NCBI GenBank assembly: GCA_032821775.1
Contig: JAVLRN010000004.1
Location: 1,674,001 to 1,738,000 of the forward strand
DNA: 64,000 nucleotides
Direction of reading: 5' to 3'
DNA from: Sanguinoderma infundibulare
Taxonomy: Eukaryota; Basidiomycota; Agaricomycetes; Polyporales; Polyporaceae
Positions 23,759-34,724 of this stretch are shown one piece after another; position 1 is the first letter of the stretch, and each line of letters begins with the position of its first letter. The position numbers were made by a program, and so were the translations under genes. A model generated the notes under the pieces. It saw nothing but the letters and a program-made list of their open reading frames with translations. It did no database searches and was not told the DNA's origin.

Positions 23759-26136
23759 ATGGCTGCCCGGCTATTCGTCTGTCTGGGTGCTCTGACGCTT
23801 GTGGGGGCATCTGCTCCTGCTGGTCCTTGGGACGCGTTCAACTACGCACCGAAGAGCAGGACCGTGTTTCCTACCGCGGTGAAGGAAGTCTCCGGAACCG
23901 TGCTCAATGTGCAGAACTTGGTTTCGAAGGGTGGCGCTACAATTGTTGGGGAGGGGTCTTGGGTTGCCCTTGACTTCGGCATTGAGGTGAGTACACCAAA
24001 GGGCCGATTCTCATGTCGGCGCTGACATGGGTATAGGTCGGAGGACTCGTCTCCTTGAACTTCGAAAATGTCTCGAGCGTATCGTCCATCGCGCTGTCGT
24101 TTACCGAGTCGCCCATCTTCATCAGCCCTATCACCTCCGACGACTCCACGTACCCTTCTGCGAACCAGTCCTACGACGGCGTCCTCGATGTCCCTTCTCC
24201 TCTGCCCACAGGTTTCTGGACTCAACCACCGGAGAGACTCCGCGGCGGCTACCGTTTCCTGACAATCGTCTCAACCTCCGACGACCCGGTCACGATCTCC
24301 AACGTCTCTTGCGCCATCTCCTTCTCTCCTCACATCTCGAACCTACGAGACTACAGCGGCTACTTCTACGCCTCCGATCCAGTTTTTCACGACAAGAATT
24401 TCTTGACAAAGGTGAAGAAATGTTGGAAGCGTATTTCATTGAGCATGTTATTGACATATCTCAAGGTGTGGTATGCAGGAGCGTACACCGTGCAAACTAA
24501 CATCGTACCGTTGCATACGGGAAGACAGATTCCCATGGTCTCCTCTCCAGGTAAGCCAGCACTGTATAACGCTCCATCGATCTCGGCTTCATGTTGCCCA
24601 GGTTGGGCGAACAATGCCACCCTCGGAGTCGCTGGTCCGATAATCGTCGATGGCGCCAAGCGCGACAGGGCTGTCTGGCCAGGTAAATGCCCCTCGCATC
24701 GACTTCCCCTGCTACGCCGCTCACACTAGTCTTTGACCCAGGCGATATGGGTATCGCTGTCCCAACTCAATTTGTCTCCACCAACGACCTCATCCCCACC
24801 CGGAACGCACTCTCGACCATGTTTGCAGCTATAAACCCTCTCACCGGCGCGCTGCCGGAATCCGGCCCGCCTCTCAGCCAGCTTGGCAGCGACACCTATC
24901 ACGCGTGGACGCTCATTGGGACGCACAATTACTACCTGTACTCAGGAGACGATGCGTGGCTGCAGACCGTCTGGGCTAACTACACCAAGGCTGTCGCGTT
25001 TCTTGAGGGGAAGGTGGGGCCGGAGGGTCTCATGAACGTGACCGGGTTGAGGGACTGGGCGAGGCTTGGTGGGGGAGGGATTAATGCTGAGGGCAATGCT
25101 CTCCTATATCGAGTGAGTTATCCTTCTTGCTCTGTTTCTTGTGACGCGGCACCTCATCAGTCGAGCAGGTATTGGTCACGGCAGCAGACCTCGCATCGCA
25201 CGTAAACGACTCTACGCTCTCCTCCGCTTGGACGACTAACGCGACGAATCTTAAAGGGCGCTACAACGACGTCTTCTGGCTCCCGAGCGCGGGGATGTAC
25301 AGGGACAATGACACGACCACGCTCTGTCCGCAGGACGCGAACTCGATGGCCGTCCTGTACAATCTCACGACATCGCCAGAGCAGGCCGACTCCGTGAGCA
25401 AGGGTCTGACAAAGAACTGGAACGACTTTGGGCCTGTGGCGCCTGAGTTGCCCGACACGATCACGCCGTTCATCAGCGGGCTGGAGGTGAGCAGGAGGCG
25501 AATGAGCGTATGTAGAGGACCGCACTCACTAACCGCGCCACGCAGTTGCAAGCGCACTTCGAATCCGGGAACGACGAGCGCGCGATGGACCTCCTCCGGC
25601 GCGAGTGGGGCTACATGCTCTACACGAACCTCAGCGTTCAGTCGACTCTGCTCGAGGGCTTCACCGCCAACGGATCTCTCTCGTACGTTTTACCTCCGAT
25701 TCTACAATGCCAGCGACATTTCACTAACTGGCTGCCGCCGAATAGCTATCGCAGCTACCGCGGGTACAACTACGACCCCTCGTACACCAGCCACGCGCAC
25801 GGCTGGAGCTCCGGCCCCACGTCCGCCCTCACGTACTACGTCCTCGGCCTCACCGTGACTTCGCCGCAAGGCCGCACCTGGCAGGTCGCACCTCATCTGT
25901 CCGGCCTCTCCGCTGCCGAAGGAGGCTTCACGACGCCGCTCGGATGGTTCGGCGTCAAGTGGTCGTTGGAAAAGCACGGCTTCACGCTGAACATTGACGT
26001 CCCGCAGGGGACGACTGGCGTCGTGAATGTGTCGGTCGCGGGAAAACTCACGGTCGATGGGAAGGCGCAGACGATCAGAAGGGGTGATATGCTGAGTTTG
26101 GCTGGTGGGACGCATGTTGTTTCTGTATCCACCTGA
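23759..26136 (+). CDS. Secreted alpha-L-rhamnosidase, GH78-like
   Basis: Starts MAARLFVCLGALTLVGASA, a signal peptide, so the enzyme is exported, probably to release terminal rhamnose from pectin or plant glycosides. Exons encode a beta-sandwich (VALDFGIEVGGLVSLNFENV, PPERLRGGYRFLTI), then an (alpha/alpha)6-barrel with the GH78-typical DGAKRDRAVWPGDMGI, SDTYHAWTLIGTHNYYLYSGD, GLRDWARLGGGGINAEGNA and LPDTITPFISGLELQAHFE. The final exon has SHAHGWSSGPTSALTYYVLGL, then a C-terminal beta-domain ending THVVSVST. Several introns, some with in-frame readthrough. Many N-x-S/T sites fit a secreted glycoprotein. The exact substrate is unknown. Confidence 0.88.
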
Positions 26137-26481
26137 TCGTTTTAGTGGCTTCCAGGCTCTGGCCCTCTGCGCCCTTGTGCATTGAATAGCGATGGTGGTT
26201 GAAAACGATCCCCAGAGGATCCTGTTTAGACTGCACGACGTGAGAATGATGGCAAACTGAGGCACCGTTGTGTCTTCTCGCAGCGGAAAGAACTTGCCGG
26301 CTCCACAACTGCTCCATGTGGCCCCTGTCCTTGTCACGGTTCTGCGACGAACGAGTCGGTAGTACGTTCCTCTGGTCGGCATTGAGTTTTATCGATTTCA
26401 TCCTTTGTCTCTGCCTGTATGTTCCTTTCATTCGCTTGTTCGGCTCACAAATAACCTGGTGACGTGTCACCAGAGTCTGCA
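26137..26481. other. Intergenic, no gene seen
   Basis: 3' flank of the rhamnosidase gene and upstream flank of the first BTB fragment. Positions 26360-26440 are pyrimidine-rich. Confidence 0.35.
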
Positions 26482-26790
26482 ATGACCACGCAACCGTCAA
26501 CGGAAGCCTCACGCCCGCTCTCAACCAAAGATGAGCCAGAAGTCCCTCAGCCAGGCACCAGGACAGACGAAGACCTCTGGTTCGAAGACGGAAACATCAA
26601 ATTGGTCGCCCGGGACGTTGAATTCCGGGTGTACCTGGGACCGCTCATCAAGAAGTCCCCAGTCTTCCGCGAGATGTTCATGCTTCCCCAAACCACGTTC
26701 CCCAGTGCAGGGACAAGATCTACATTGCGGTCATACGGTCCTAATCGTACACTATCACCGCATGACACCGTTAAAAACGGGTGCTTGTAA
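26482..26790 (+). pseudogene. BTB-domain gene fragment (BTB1), 5' part only
   Basis: From ATG at 26482 (MTTQPSTEASRPLSTKDE) the frame reads into the array's signature LWFEDGNIKLVARDVEFRVY and LGPLIKKSPVFREMFMLPQ, the first half of a BTB/POZ fold. After LPQ the expected VHVSD...LLRAL sequence appears only in a shifted frame (TVLIVHYHRMTP) and then disappears. No second exon (LGHKYEI...) follows before the oppositely oriented BTB2 gene ends at 26901. It is the only plus-strand BTB sequence in the array. I read it as a truncated, frameshifted copy. Confidence 0.6.
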
Positions 26791-26900
26791 CAGGAAACAT
26801 AAAACAGAGATGGTCATGTATGCAGCAAACACGAGATGCTTGATGAGAACGAAAGGGTTATGACAAATCCATACGCAGGTTGCGTGCACGACTTACCCGT

Positions 26901-28134
26901 TCACGTCTGCTCCTCGAAGTAATCCGGGAAAGTATCCCACATCTCCCTCAACCTGACGTCCTGGCGCTCTCTGATTTCGGCACGGCAACCAGAACACAGG
27001 TGCACGCCAAGGTCGTCGACCAGATAGTCTACAAGGGAACGCGTCATGTTGGTGCCGATGTCCCGAGAGGTACCCGGTTCCTGAAAGTTCTGCAGCACCG
27101 AGGAAAATGCGTCGTGACAAGCATTGTTGCGGCATCTGTCGCCCGCGATAGATTCGAGCGTATAGAAACAGGCGTAAGCGTCAGCCTTCACGAGCTCGGC
27201 CCTGGCGATGAGGACGTTCTTTAGGTCGGCCGGAGAGAGCGTCTCACGTGTTCCATCCGTCCCTTGAAAGCCGTCCAAGAGATCCTGGATGTCCAGAGTA
27301 CAACACGCCCAGAACGCTGCAGGCAAGATGTCCGTGGAGTCCGTGAGGCGGGCGAGGTTCACAATCCCGATGCAGTGCACGTGTTCGAACACCGGTGCGC
27401 CCTCCTTGTATTGCGCCCAACTGTCGTAGTCTTCGGGGTAGTAAGTGCGCAAATACGAGAGGGCGTACTCCACGGCATCTTCTATTTCGTATTTGTGGCC
27501 CATACGTATGATCGACGAGGTCGTGTCGAAGGACGGATCTTCCGAAGTGAATCTATGACGCATGTCAACGGCACATCCAAATGAAAGAATCGAGCAAGTC
27601 CAATCGAGAAACGGCAGTTGGACGTCGATGCCTCAAGCACGTATGGCGTTCTGCGGGACCGCATATACGCAAGCATCTACGTCTCGCCCGGGCCAATGCA
27701 TTACGCCAAAGGACGAGCAGCCGTATGTGGGCGGCCGAGGCCAAACGTGCCACACGACCAGAGATATATGCATATATGCGTTCCTCAGAAAGATGGGCGA
27801 CTCACCTGAGATCGTTCCCAAACACGAAGGTGCTTAAGATGCACCTGATGTCGTCTGGATGGTCCAAGAGCTGGATAACGGGGAACGCATAAGGCCTATC
27901 GCCAGAGGGAGGTTGAGGAAGAGAGAGCATGTCGCGGAAGACCGGAGAGCACTTGATGAGCGGTCCCATGTAGACCCGGAACTCGACGTCCTGCGCCACG
28001 AGGATGAGGTTCCCATCCTCGAACCAGAACTCCGCATCCCGCGTCCTCGTTGCGCCGCGGCGCTCTGGGTGTGCGACGATTGCTTCCTCCGACTTTGCCG
28101 CGCGGCGAATGCGTTTGTGTGGAGGTTCTGTCAT
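26901..28134 (-). CDS. BTB/POZ domain protein, array member BTB2
   Basis: Two exons, 28134-27806 and 27552-26901, give about 326 residues. Exon 1: MTEPPHKRIRRAAK, then AEFWFEDGNLILVAQDVEFRV, MGPLIKCSPVFRDMLSLPQ and DHPDDIRCILSTFVFGN, the BTB fold used for dimerisation or Cul3-type adaptor binding. Exon 2: SSIIRMGHKYEIEDAVEYAL, IGIVNLARLTDSTDILPAAFW and a Cys-containing end (HLCSGCRAEIRERQDVRLREMWDTFPDYF) shared by all array members. The intron, 27553-27805, is 253 bp against 53-62 bp in the other intact members. The frame is open throughout. A role in adaptor or transcriptional complexes is only inference. Confidence 0.82.
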
Positions 28135-28509
28135 GTCCAACAAGCGACTGGAGTACGGTCAGAGCGCCGGGACCAACATTAGCAAGGTGGAAAGTGGCCA
28201 TACGATAGTAGTCCTCAGCGGATGTAACCAGTGTGGTGGTACTGGTCGAAGAAAGGAATGGATAGAGTTTGGGATCCGGACGACAGCTCGGCACAACCGG
28301 ACGTCGACACGTGCTCCCGGATCACCCATCGGTTCCCCTTCGGGAACGGAGTTGCACTGTGCTCGAACTTCCTGAATGTTGAACGTCGTACACACTCATA
28401 CATCGTTCTGCACTGAGGTGGTAGAAGATCAGACAGACGGCTGAAAGTGGAGACGAACCTGAGTTCATACCTGATATCCACCGCTGTCGAACTCGGAATT
28501 CCAATTCCC

Positions 28510-29310
28510 TCACGCGTCACCCTCCGGCAGGTCAAAGATCTCGGGCAGCTTCTCCCAAATCTTCTTCTTCTCATCATACTGCCTCTCCAGAACCATCTCG
28601 AAGCACTCCGGGCATATATTTTTCTCCAGTTTATGCAGATGCAGCCCCCACGCCGGATCCCAGCCCGAGCCGAACGCCACGAGTGCGTCGACGAGCTCGT
28701 CCCAGCAGGATAGTGGATAATGGCAGTCCACAGAGGTGAAGGGCTGCAAGATGCGGATGGCACACTCGGCGTACAGCTTCGCTAGCCTCTCCCGGGCCAC
28801 GAGCACGCGGGTGCAGTCGTCTGGGCATAGCCGATCCAGAACGCCATCCTGCCGTTCGAACCCGTCGTGTACGAAGTCAGGAAAAGTGGGCTAGTAGGCG
28901 AGGAGAGATGCGCGGAGGATGGAGGGGATATCCACCAGCCTCCCCAGTTTACGACGCCGATGCTGCCCTCGGGGTTGTTGAAACTCAGCGGACCATGCTT
29001 GATCCTCCACCATGTCTTGAAGTCGCTAGGGTACTGTCGCTTGAGGTAGTCTACCGCCAGCTGAACAAGCCCATCGATCTCGAACTTGTGTCCAAGACGG
29101 ATCGCCGCAGAGATTTCGTCGAAGTTAGGTTGTTCCTGGCTAGTGAACCTGCAATAACGTAATGAGTGACTTGTGGCATGATCTCAGCGTCGTGCTTGTC
29201 CACATACCGTAAAGCGTGACTAAACATAGCCAGCTTCAGGAGGTATCTGAAGTATATCGGGTGGTCGGAAACGTGAACTATGGAAGCGGTGGCCGCACGA
29301 TATCCGAGCT
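28510..29310 (-). pseudogene. BTB-domain gene, 3' half of a split gene (BTB3)
   Basis: Minus-strand sequence begins inside the BTB fold (SIVHVSDHPIYFRYLLKLAMFSHAL), continues after an intron with FTSQEQPNFDEISAAIRLGHKFEIDGLVQLA and SIGVVN, then loses frame. A one-base deletion in the expected VVNLGRLVDIPSIL stretch (near 28955) shifts it, and a TAG follows in the restored frame (LLAY-stop-PTFPDF, near 28890). The C-terminal exon (ARERLAKLYAEC, NICPECFEMVLERQYDEKKKIWEKLPEIFDLPEGDA) is intact to 28510. The 5' end stops exactly where family-R sequence begins. The missing first half lies 5.1 kb away at 34418-34724. Confidence 0.78.
29243..29310. repeat. Left direct repeat flanking the 5.1 kb insertion
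   Basis: 68 bp of BTB coding sequence, from gtatctgaag to tatccgagct. It is repeated at 34418-34486 in the same orientation, with 64 of 69 aligned positions identical by my count (four substitutions and one 1-bp gap). Similarity to the other copy ends at both repeat borders. Confidence 0.8.
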
Positions 29311-29640
29311 TGCGTTCATCAGACGATATACAGAATACGCGAAACCAAGATATGTGATTGCGTGCAAGGCGTACGGCGTAGTAAGACGGTAAGATGGTGC
29401 AAGAGTGACAAGTCATGAGGGCCAACCCGAGAGCCACGACCCTAGATAAAGAAACTACAATTCAATGGGCGTACCAGAAGACGATCGTGTTCTGTATGCA
29501 ATATGCTGTCGCCCCATGAAGTCGGGCAAAGTCAACCAAAAGAGCTCCTCGCCCTGCCCTCTAGTCCAGGCACTACTGCTGCAAGATCTCCTCGAAGAGA
29601 ACTCCGGCTTGTGCTCGTGGTGCTCCGGGAAGACGCACTA

Positions 29641-30390
29641 CTACAACGCGCGCGGAGAGCGGCGCCGCGTCCGTGGGGGTAGGGGAGTAGTGCAGTAGCC
29701 CTTAAGAGGCACAGATGAGGCCTCGTAGATGCCGAGGGCGGTGCAGAGGTAGGCCTGTTCCGTCGCGGAGAAGTCGGAGGGGGTGGAGCAGGCGCTGTAC
29801 GAGCACGCGGGGAGGTCCTCGACGGGAATGCCGAAGACGCGACGGGGGGCGCCGGAAGCGTCGTCGTCCGTGGCCTGCGTTCCTTCGGCGAGGTCCCAGG
29901 CGGAGAGCGACGCGGGCATGAAGGGGGTGTGAACTGCGGCATCCGCGACGACGGAAGGCGAAGATGAGAGAGAGGGGGAGAGGGCAGAGGAAGACGTCGA
30001 CCAGGAGGACGGGATGGACGCTTCAAAGTCGTCCGAGAATGAAGAGGTAGATGACGCAGGGGAGGGGTTTCCCGGGGAAGGAAGCGGCCTGAGAGGACTG
30101 AGGGACGGCGAGCGGAAGAAAACGCCGGGAACAAAGGACCGGATGATGGCGAATGCCAAGGCAAATGCGGTGTGGGGGAGCCTGAATGCGGCGGCGATGC
30201 AAGCCATGACGAAGAATCTGCATGGATGCTAAGCGGTCTGCGAAGGGGAAATGGTTGAAAGCGCTTACCCGAAGCTCTGAATGAAGGACACGAAGACGAA
30301 AAGAGGACTAAGGATCAAGAAAAGAGACTCGGTCGAGGCCAATAGGAAGAAAGCCAGGAAAGAAATGGTGGACTTGATCGCCGAGTACAT
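29641..30390 (-). CDS. Family R protein, copy R1 (unrecognised)
   Basis: Two exons, 30390-30269 and 30217-29641, with a 51 bp intron, give about 232 residues. The N-terminus (MYSAIKSTISFLAFFLLASTE, then SLFLILSPLFVFVSFIQSFG) and the start of exon 2 (FFVMACIAAAFRLPHTAFALA) form two or three hydrophobic segments, so it is probably membrane-anchored. A Ser/Pro-rich linker follows, then a highly conserved C-terminal block: DAAVHTPFMPASLSAWDLAE, RRVFGIPVEDLP, EQAYLCTALGIYEASSVPL and KGYCTTPLPPRTRRRSPRAL. I know no family with this block. It is divergent from membrane gene D, 972 bp away. Confidence 0.7.
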
Positions 30391-31362
30391 GGTGAGATGA
30401 TGATGAGGGCGGGGGAACGAGAGAAGGAAGAGACGAAGAGTGACGAAGAAAAGAGATGGACGAGGATCCGTTGGCTTAGAGTGGGTCTTAAGTACATTGG
30501 AGGTGTGGTGCTGACGACCAGCCACGTCGCGGCGACCATAGCGATCGGGCCTATCTGTCCCTCCCTCCCTCCCCTCTCCCCCTATCCTCCGGGATGGTAC
30601 AAGGCTGCCATGCGTTAACATTGTCATGGCTTCAGAGCTCACCTTGCACAAATTCGCTCCGGAGCGGAATGGCCATCCGACACGTCTTCATGGCGAGCAT
30701 GTGTGTTTGTTTTAGAGAGCCAGTTGGGCTGAATAATGCTTTCAAGCACTTGGAGACATCGTGGAGCCCTTATGGTCAACAATTATAGCACAGAGGTCAC
30801 TGAGGTTGATGGAGGCACGACTGGAGTCCTGCCAAGTCCCTGATCCGGAGTAGATGGAGTGGCAAACACATCCAAACACCTTGTGGCGGCGCGACAGCTC
30901 GCGGTTGGGTTCGCTCTCTGCCTACCTAGCACTTGCCTACTACTCTTCGGATCCGGAATATTGCTCACACATCTTACGACTTTTGTCTGGGACAAACCAA
31001 GAAGAAGCCGTGTTTAGCGGGCGATGTTCTCCGCGAGTCACGATCACCCCTTCTCGCCATGTTTCTGATCATACTCAGTGCGCACCAACACGTTCTCACG
31101 CACTTCCAATTCAAGTTGGCAGAGGACGACGTCGACCTGTCATGACAAACGGATGTTACTGTTGGCGATTTCTAGAAGTCACTTGGCGAATTTCACTATG
31201 AATTTCGTGAGATGGCGATGGGTCACAGACTCGACACCTGTGCACCGTGAACGCCCCTATTCGCGATCACCAAGTGGACGCACTACGGTGCCAATTAGGA
31301 GCCGAGGATCTTGTCTCCCTCCATCGTTGCTACCGCGAGCAGCCGCGTAGTTCCTGACCACG
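30391..31362. promoter_or_regulatory. Divergent spacer between R1 and membrane copy D
   Basis: 972 bp between start codons. The R1-proximal part (about 30480-30720) resembles the upstream sequence of R2 and R3, including ggtcgccgcgacgtggctg on the R-gene strand. The middle matches the R3/F spacer. A short frame here that is open in the right arm (61705-62019) is broken by a frameshift, arguing that it is not coding. Confidence 0.5.
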
Positions 31363-33052
31363 ATGTCCGCATCTGTGTCTAGGCATGCGCTCGAAGCTCG
31401 AAAAATCCAGTCCTCGGGGCGTTTTCCTACCGTCGGCATGGAGATTCTAAGTATAGTGATCAATATTCTTGGTGAGTATCTCTCCGCCCACATTGTGTGC
31501 AGGAGGCTGAGAAGCGATCCATAAAGGTGTCGCTGTAGCCTCTGCGATGCTATCCCGGAAGCTAAGATGGATATTTCAATGCGTTTCCTGGCCGCGTATC
31601 CTGGTCTTCATCAACCATGCAGCGGCGTGAGTCTCCACCCATTTTTCTTCTCACACTCAAGTCGTCCATTCTCACCTTGGTGTCCATTGTCAGATGGGCC
31701 TTCTTCTTCACAAGTGCGTATTCCCAAATCACTTGTGTTCCATTCCGCGAGCCAAACCGAAACCTTGTGTGTTTCCTCTCGACGCGCAGTTTGCATTCTG
31801 GTAAACAGCTTGGGTTTGGAGTACAGCGAACCCACATGCCGAGCCGGCATATTCGCTTGCCTCGTCTTCTATGGATTCACTAAGCTGACTATTTATTGTT
31901 TCCTCGGTGCGTCCATCTTTCGTGCCACGCATCCTGTCGTATACCGTACTGACGTCGAGTATCAGCCGAGAGGGTCTATGTCGTCTTCTCCATCGACTCC
32001 ACGAAGGGACGGTTACACTGCAGGACGTATCTCGTGTCCCTGTTCTTCCTCGTCGGCTACTCTGGGGTGTGGATCCTGTTGGTTCTGAGTGCGTACATAC
32101 GGCTACAACTATCATCGAGGTATATGCTCACCATGTCGTTCCGCACATGGCATAGACCGCGTCGCGTATTTGCGCAAGGACGGACTGTGCATCATCGGCG
32201 AGCAAATCGCTTCAACGTTCGTCGTTCTGATTTACGATTCGTAAGTGCTCTTCCGATATCGATTGCGCTTGCCCCGGGCAACGATTCATGTGAATCTCGC
32301 CGTCCAGGTTTGTGAACGTGCTACTCACCCTGCTCTTTGTCTGGCCCCTCTTTGCCCTCAAGCTGACGCGGGAGCTGAGAAGAGTAGCGACCCGGAGTCT
32401 TTGGTGAGCAGTATTGATTCACTAGTCACGCACCACCCCGTTTGACACTTCGCGAACGCGCTCACAGGGCATCCGCTATCGCGCTGGCCGGTTCATCCAT
32501 CAATGTTGCTATCGTCGTCGCGATGGATGGCAAAGAGCGCGGTTGGCTCTGCCTCGCCGGCTGCGCCTCAGACGTGAGTTCTCCCTGTTCCCAAACGCCA
32601 TCAGTATTCCGACAAGTAATCCTCCTCAGGTGATGGTCAACGCAGCCACGATGTACTGGGTCACCACCGGAATTTGCGACCTCTCGGGCTCCTCTGTGCC
32701 AGATTCACCCCCGCCCGGTGGCGGGACGGTCTTCGACACGATCACCGTCGCTGGCATCGCCTGCACGAACCGCTCGGACGTCGTTCCAGGCCTCTTCAGC
32801 TCGGCCTTCGATCGCACGAGGTCCGCGGACAGCTGTCTCTCGGACATATCCACGGCGTCCTCAACCTTTGCGAGCCCTGGCTTGCCATCCGGCTTTACCG
32901 CTGCGCGGGGCCATCCGCCGCACTCGCGCTTGGAACGCTCAGTCTCGGCTGCGGTGAACGACTCCGTATGTGCGGACATGGACGTGGACGTCCGAACTGT
33001 ACGCCGGGAGACGCGCCCGCTCCCGTCTTTGCACCTCGCGCTTCCGCGGTGA
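31363..33052 (+). CDS. Multi-pass membrane protein, family copy D
   Basis: Starts MSASVSRHALEARKIQSSG. Exons give SAMLSRKLRWIFQC, WAFFFTICILVNSLGLEYSE, FACLVFYGFTKLTIYCFL, RVYVVFSIDSTKGRLHCRTY, LVSLFFLVGYSGVWILLVL, RVAYLRKDGLCIIGEQIAS, FVNVLLTLLFVWPLFALKL, ASAIALAGSSINVAIVVAM, GWLCLAGCASDV and NAATMYWVTTGICDLSGSS. A tail of about 120 hydrophilic residues ends ETRPLPSLHLALPR. Splice borders are gt...ag and phases agree (the first intron needs a gagaag acceptor). About seven membrane spans with a cytosolic-type tail. The copy appears intact and is the partner of R1 in the divergent pair. Function unknown. Confidence 0.68.
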
Positions 33053-33689
33053 ACAGACGGCGCGATGTGCCCCGCATTGACTCCGGCCCGGCTCACAATG
33101 CGTTCGCCTGCTGTCCCGGAGAGGGATCGTCGGTAACGTGTGACTAAGCAGACGGTGGCGTACACGGACGACGAAGGAAGGCTCTCGCCATCACGCCTTG
33201 CGGCAAAGCTGAGGATACCCTTGTGCGACGCGACATTGTCAGTTGCGGAGGAGTCCAATGAGTTGTCGCACTCGGAGATGGACACTAGGAAGGATGGTGG
33301 TGGCCGCCGAGGATATCCGAGTGGCAGCCTCGTATCCTACTGCTACATATTCCAGTGCTCATGAGGAAGTCAGCTAGAATGTTGACATATTTTTTCTCGT
33401 CGAAGGAGACCGCGCGTGCCAAATGTGGATGTACAAGTTGGGCTCACTCTAGCTGACCGTCCACGCAGCTGCTATAGATGTATCACAGGATTTTCCTCTT
33501 GTGATTGGTTGGCTGTCGAATGCCCTTCAGTACGTGTCGAAAACGTCTCTCGTTGACTAGGTGACATATCATGCTCTACTTCGCTACAACGGACACCGAC
33601 GTTCCCCAGTACTCTGTTGTGTCTCGGTACGCTCACGCTACTCTTCCTCAGGCAGCGCTGACCTCCCCTCCACAACTAGCTCAGTTTTA
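33053..33689. other. 3' flank of membrane copy D, no gene seen
   Basis: Positions 33130-33340 resemble the flank after copies A and C. The rest shows no gene. It lies inside the 5.1 kb insertion. Confidence 0.35.
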
Positions 33690-34417
33690 GTATGGCGGTG
33701 ACGAGGGCGAGATCATCGGTCCAACTCCGTAGCCCAGCACGTATCCGTCCATCCCCATCCCCCTCCCAGCATACACCACGACAGGGCTTCCGAGATGCAT
33801 CGCCTGCACGCCATACTGGAGGCCATGGTCGTACGCTTAGGCATACATCGAGGTCTGACGCGAGACCTCGGGCTGCGGCGTGCGCCCACCCCCGCCCTCG
33901 GGCCCTCCGAAGTCTTCTCCTCTCGGTAGACGTCGTACGCAGCGCGCCACATCGCGATCCGCCCCTCCGCGCCGCCTTCGCAGCTGTACACCGCCGGCAG
34001 TTGCAGACAAATCTGGCAGGGGATGGAATCGAAGGTGCGTCTTCCACTGCGGTCTCCTTCGACATGTTCCTGCTTGCGGGGTGCGCGAGCGCGCATGTGG
34101 GTGGCAGATGCGGAGCACCTCGAGATCGACCCATGGCCGGACCTGGGGAGGCATACGTATGGGGTGGGCGGCGGGCTCTGTGGGTAGTGGTCTGCGGGGA
34201 ACATGGCGGGACCCGAAGGAGGGTGGTAAGAAGGCGTGGTGTAGCCTGCGCGCTGGAAAGGGGGAGGCGGAGACGGAGTACTGAATGCGTGCGGAGGAGG
34301 CGGGACGACGTGCTCGCCGGGGCCGCTCGGACTGCGAGAAGGTGCGTCATTGCGCCAGGAATCCAAGAATTGGACTGGCGAGGAGTAGCGCGGAGACGCG
34401 CTGGTCCACGATTCGTT
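33690..34417 (-). other. Proline-rich coding-like segment at the end of the insertion
   Basis: On the minus strand this continues the frame of the BTB4 half-gene as Pro/Ser/His-rich sequence (VVPPPPHAFSTPSPPPPF, YPQSPPPTPYVCLP) and later CQICLQLPAVYSCEGGAEG. A different frame ends neatly (DGYVLGYGVGPMISPSSPPY then stop near 33690). All three minus frames are long because the DNA is GC-rich, so the true frame is uncertain. It does not belong to the BTB family. It may be the 3' part of another gene carried with the insertion. Confidence 0.35.
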
Positions 34418-34486
34418 GTATCTGAAGTATATCCGGTGGTCAGAAACGTGGACTATAGGAAGCGGTGGCTGCACGATATCCGAGCT
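34418..34486. repeat. Right direct repeat flanking the 5.1 kb insertion
   Basis: 69 bp, same orientation and sequence as 29243-29310 apart from four substitutions and one extra base. Inside the BTB4 half-gene it encodes the SDIVQPPLPIVHVSDHRIYFRY region; the rest of BTB4 extends rightward from it. Confidence 0.8.
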
Positions 34487-34724
34487 GGTTGGGGGCGGCG
34501 TGGGCTGGGGAAGGGACAGCATGTCCCTGAACACGGGCGACTGCTTGATGAGGGGGCCCTTTCGACATTCCGAGCAATGACGACAATATTGCCGTCTTCG
34601 AACCAGAACTCCTCATTCCGTACTCTGTCAGGCTCAGCAACAGTCTCCGATAGGACTTCGGAATCCTGATGTTCAATTCGAGTCGACGACGTTTTCGGGG
34701 CTGCTCCGAATCGAAAGTAGACAT
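34418..34724 (-). pseudogene. BTB-domain gene, 5' half of a split gene (BTB4)
   Basis: Starts MSTFDSEQPRKRRRLE at 34724, then shifts frame into SEVLSETVAEPDRVRNEE and FWFEDGNIVVIARNVE. Compared with the other members, 13 bp encoding the FRVY strand are deleted. The sequence then resumes in another frame as KGPLIKQSPVFRDMLSLPQP and IVHVSDHRIYFRY. BTB similarity ends at 34418 in the middle of the fold. The remaining codons (from the same IVHVSD...IYFRY onward) are found in BTB3 at 28510-29310 on the same strand, making the two complementary halves of one ancestral gene. Confidence 0.75.

Larger units (their letters stand above)
29311..32450. repeat. Inverted segmental duplication, left arm (R1 + membrane copy D)
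   Basis: The arm runs from the 3' flank of R1, through R1, the R1/D intergenic region and most of copy D. It matches 60180-63572 in inverted orientation. Long blocks align closely, for example the 31710-31900 loop exons with 60700-60890, and the intergenic run around 30840-31140. Similarity weakens in the C-terminal exons of the membrane gene. At the left end it stops at ctgatgaacg, where BTB sequence starts. Confidence 0.8.

Noticed and set aside
29311..34417. Classical DNA transposon as the explanation for the BTB insertion
   Set aside because: No transposase or reverse transcriptase coding sequence, no terminal inverted repeats at the borders, and a 68 bp flanking duplication is far too long for the usual transposase families.
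33692..34669. 325-codon open frame on the plus strand
   Set aside because: It is antisense to the BTB4 half-gene and the proline-rich segment; GC-rich DNA keeps several frames open, and it has no domain.
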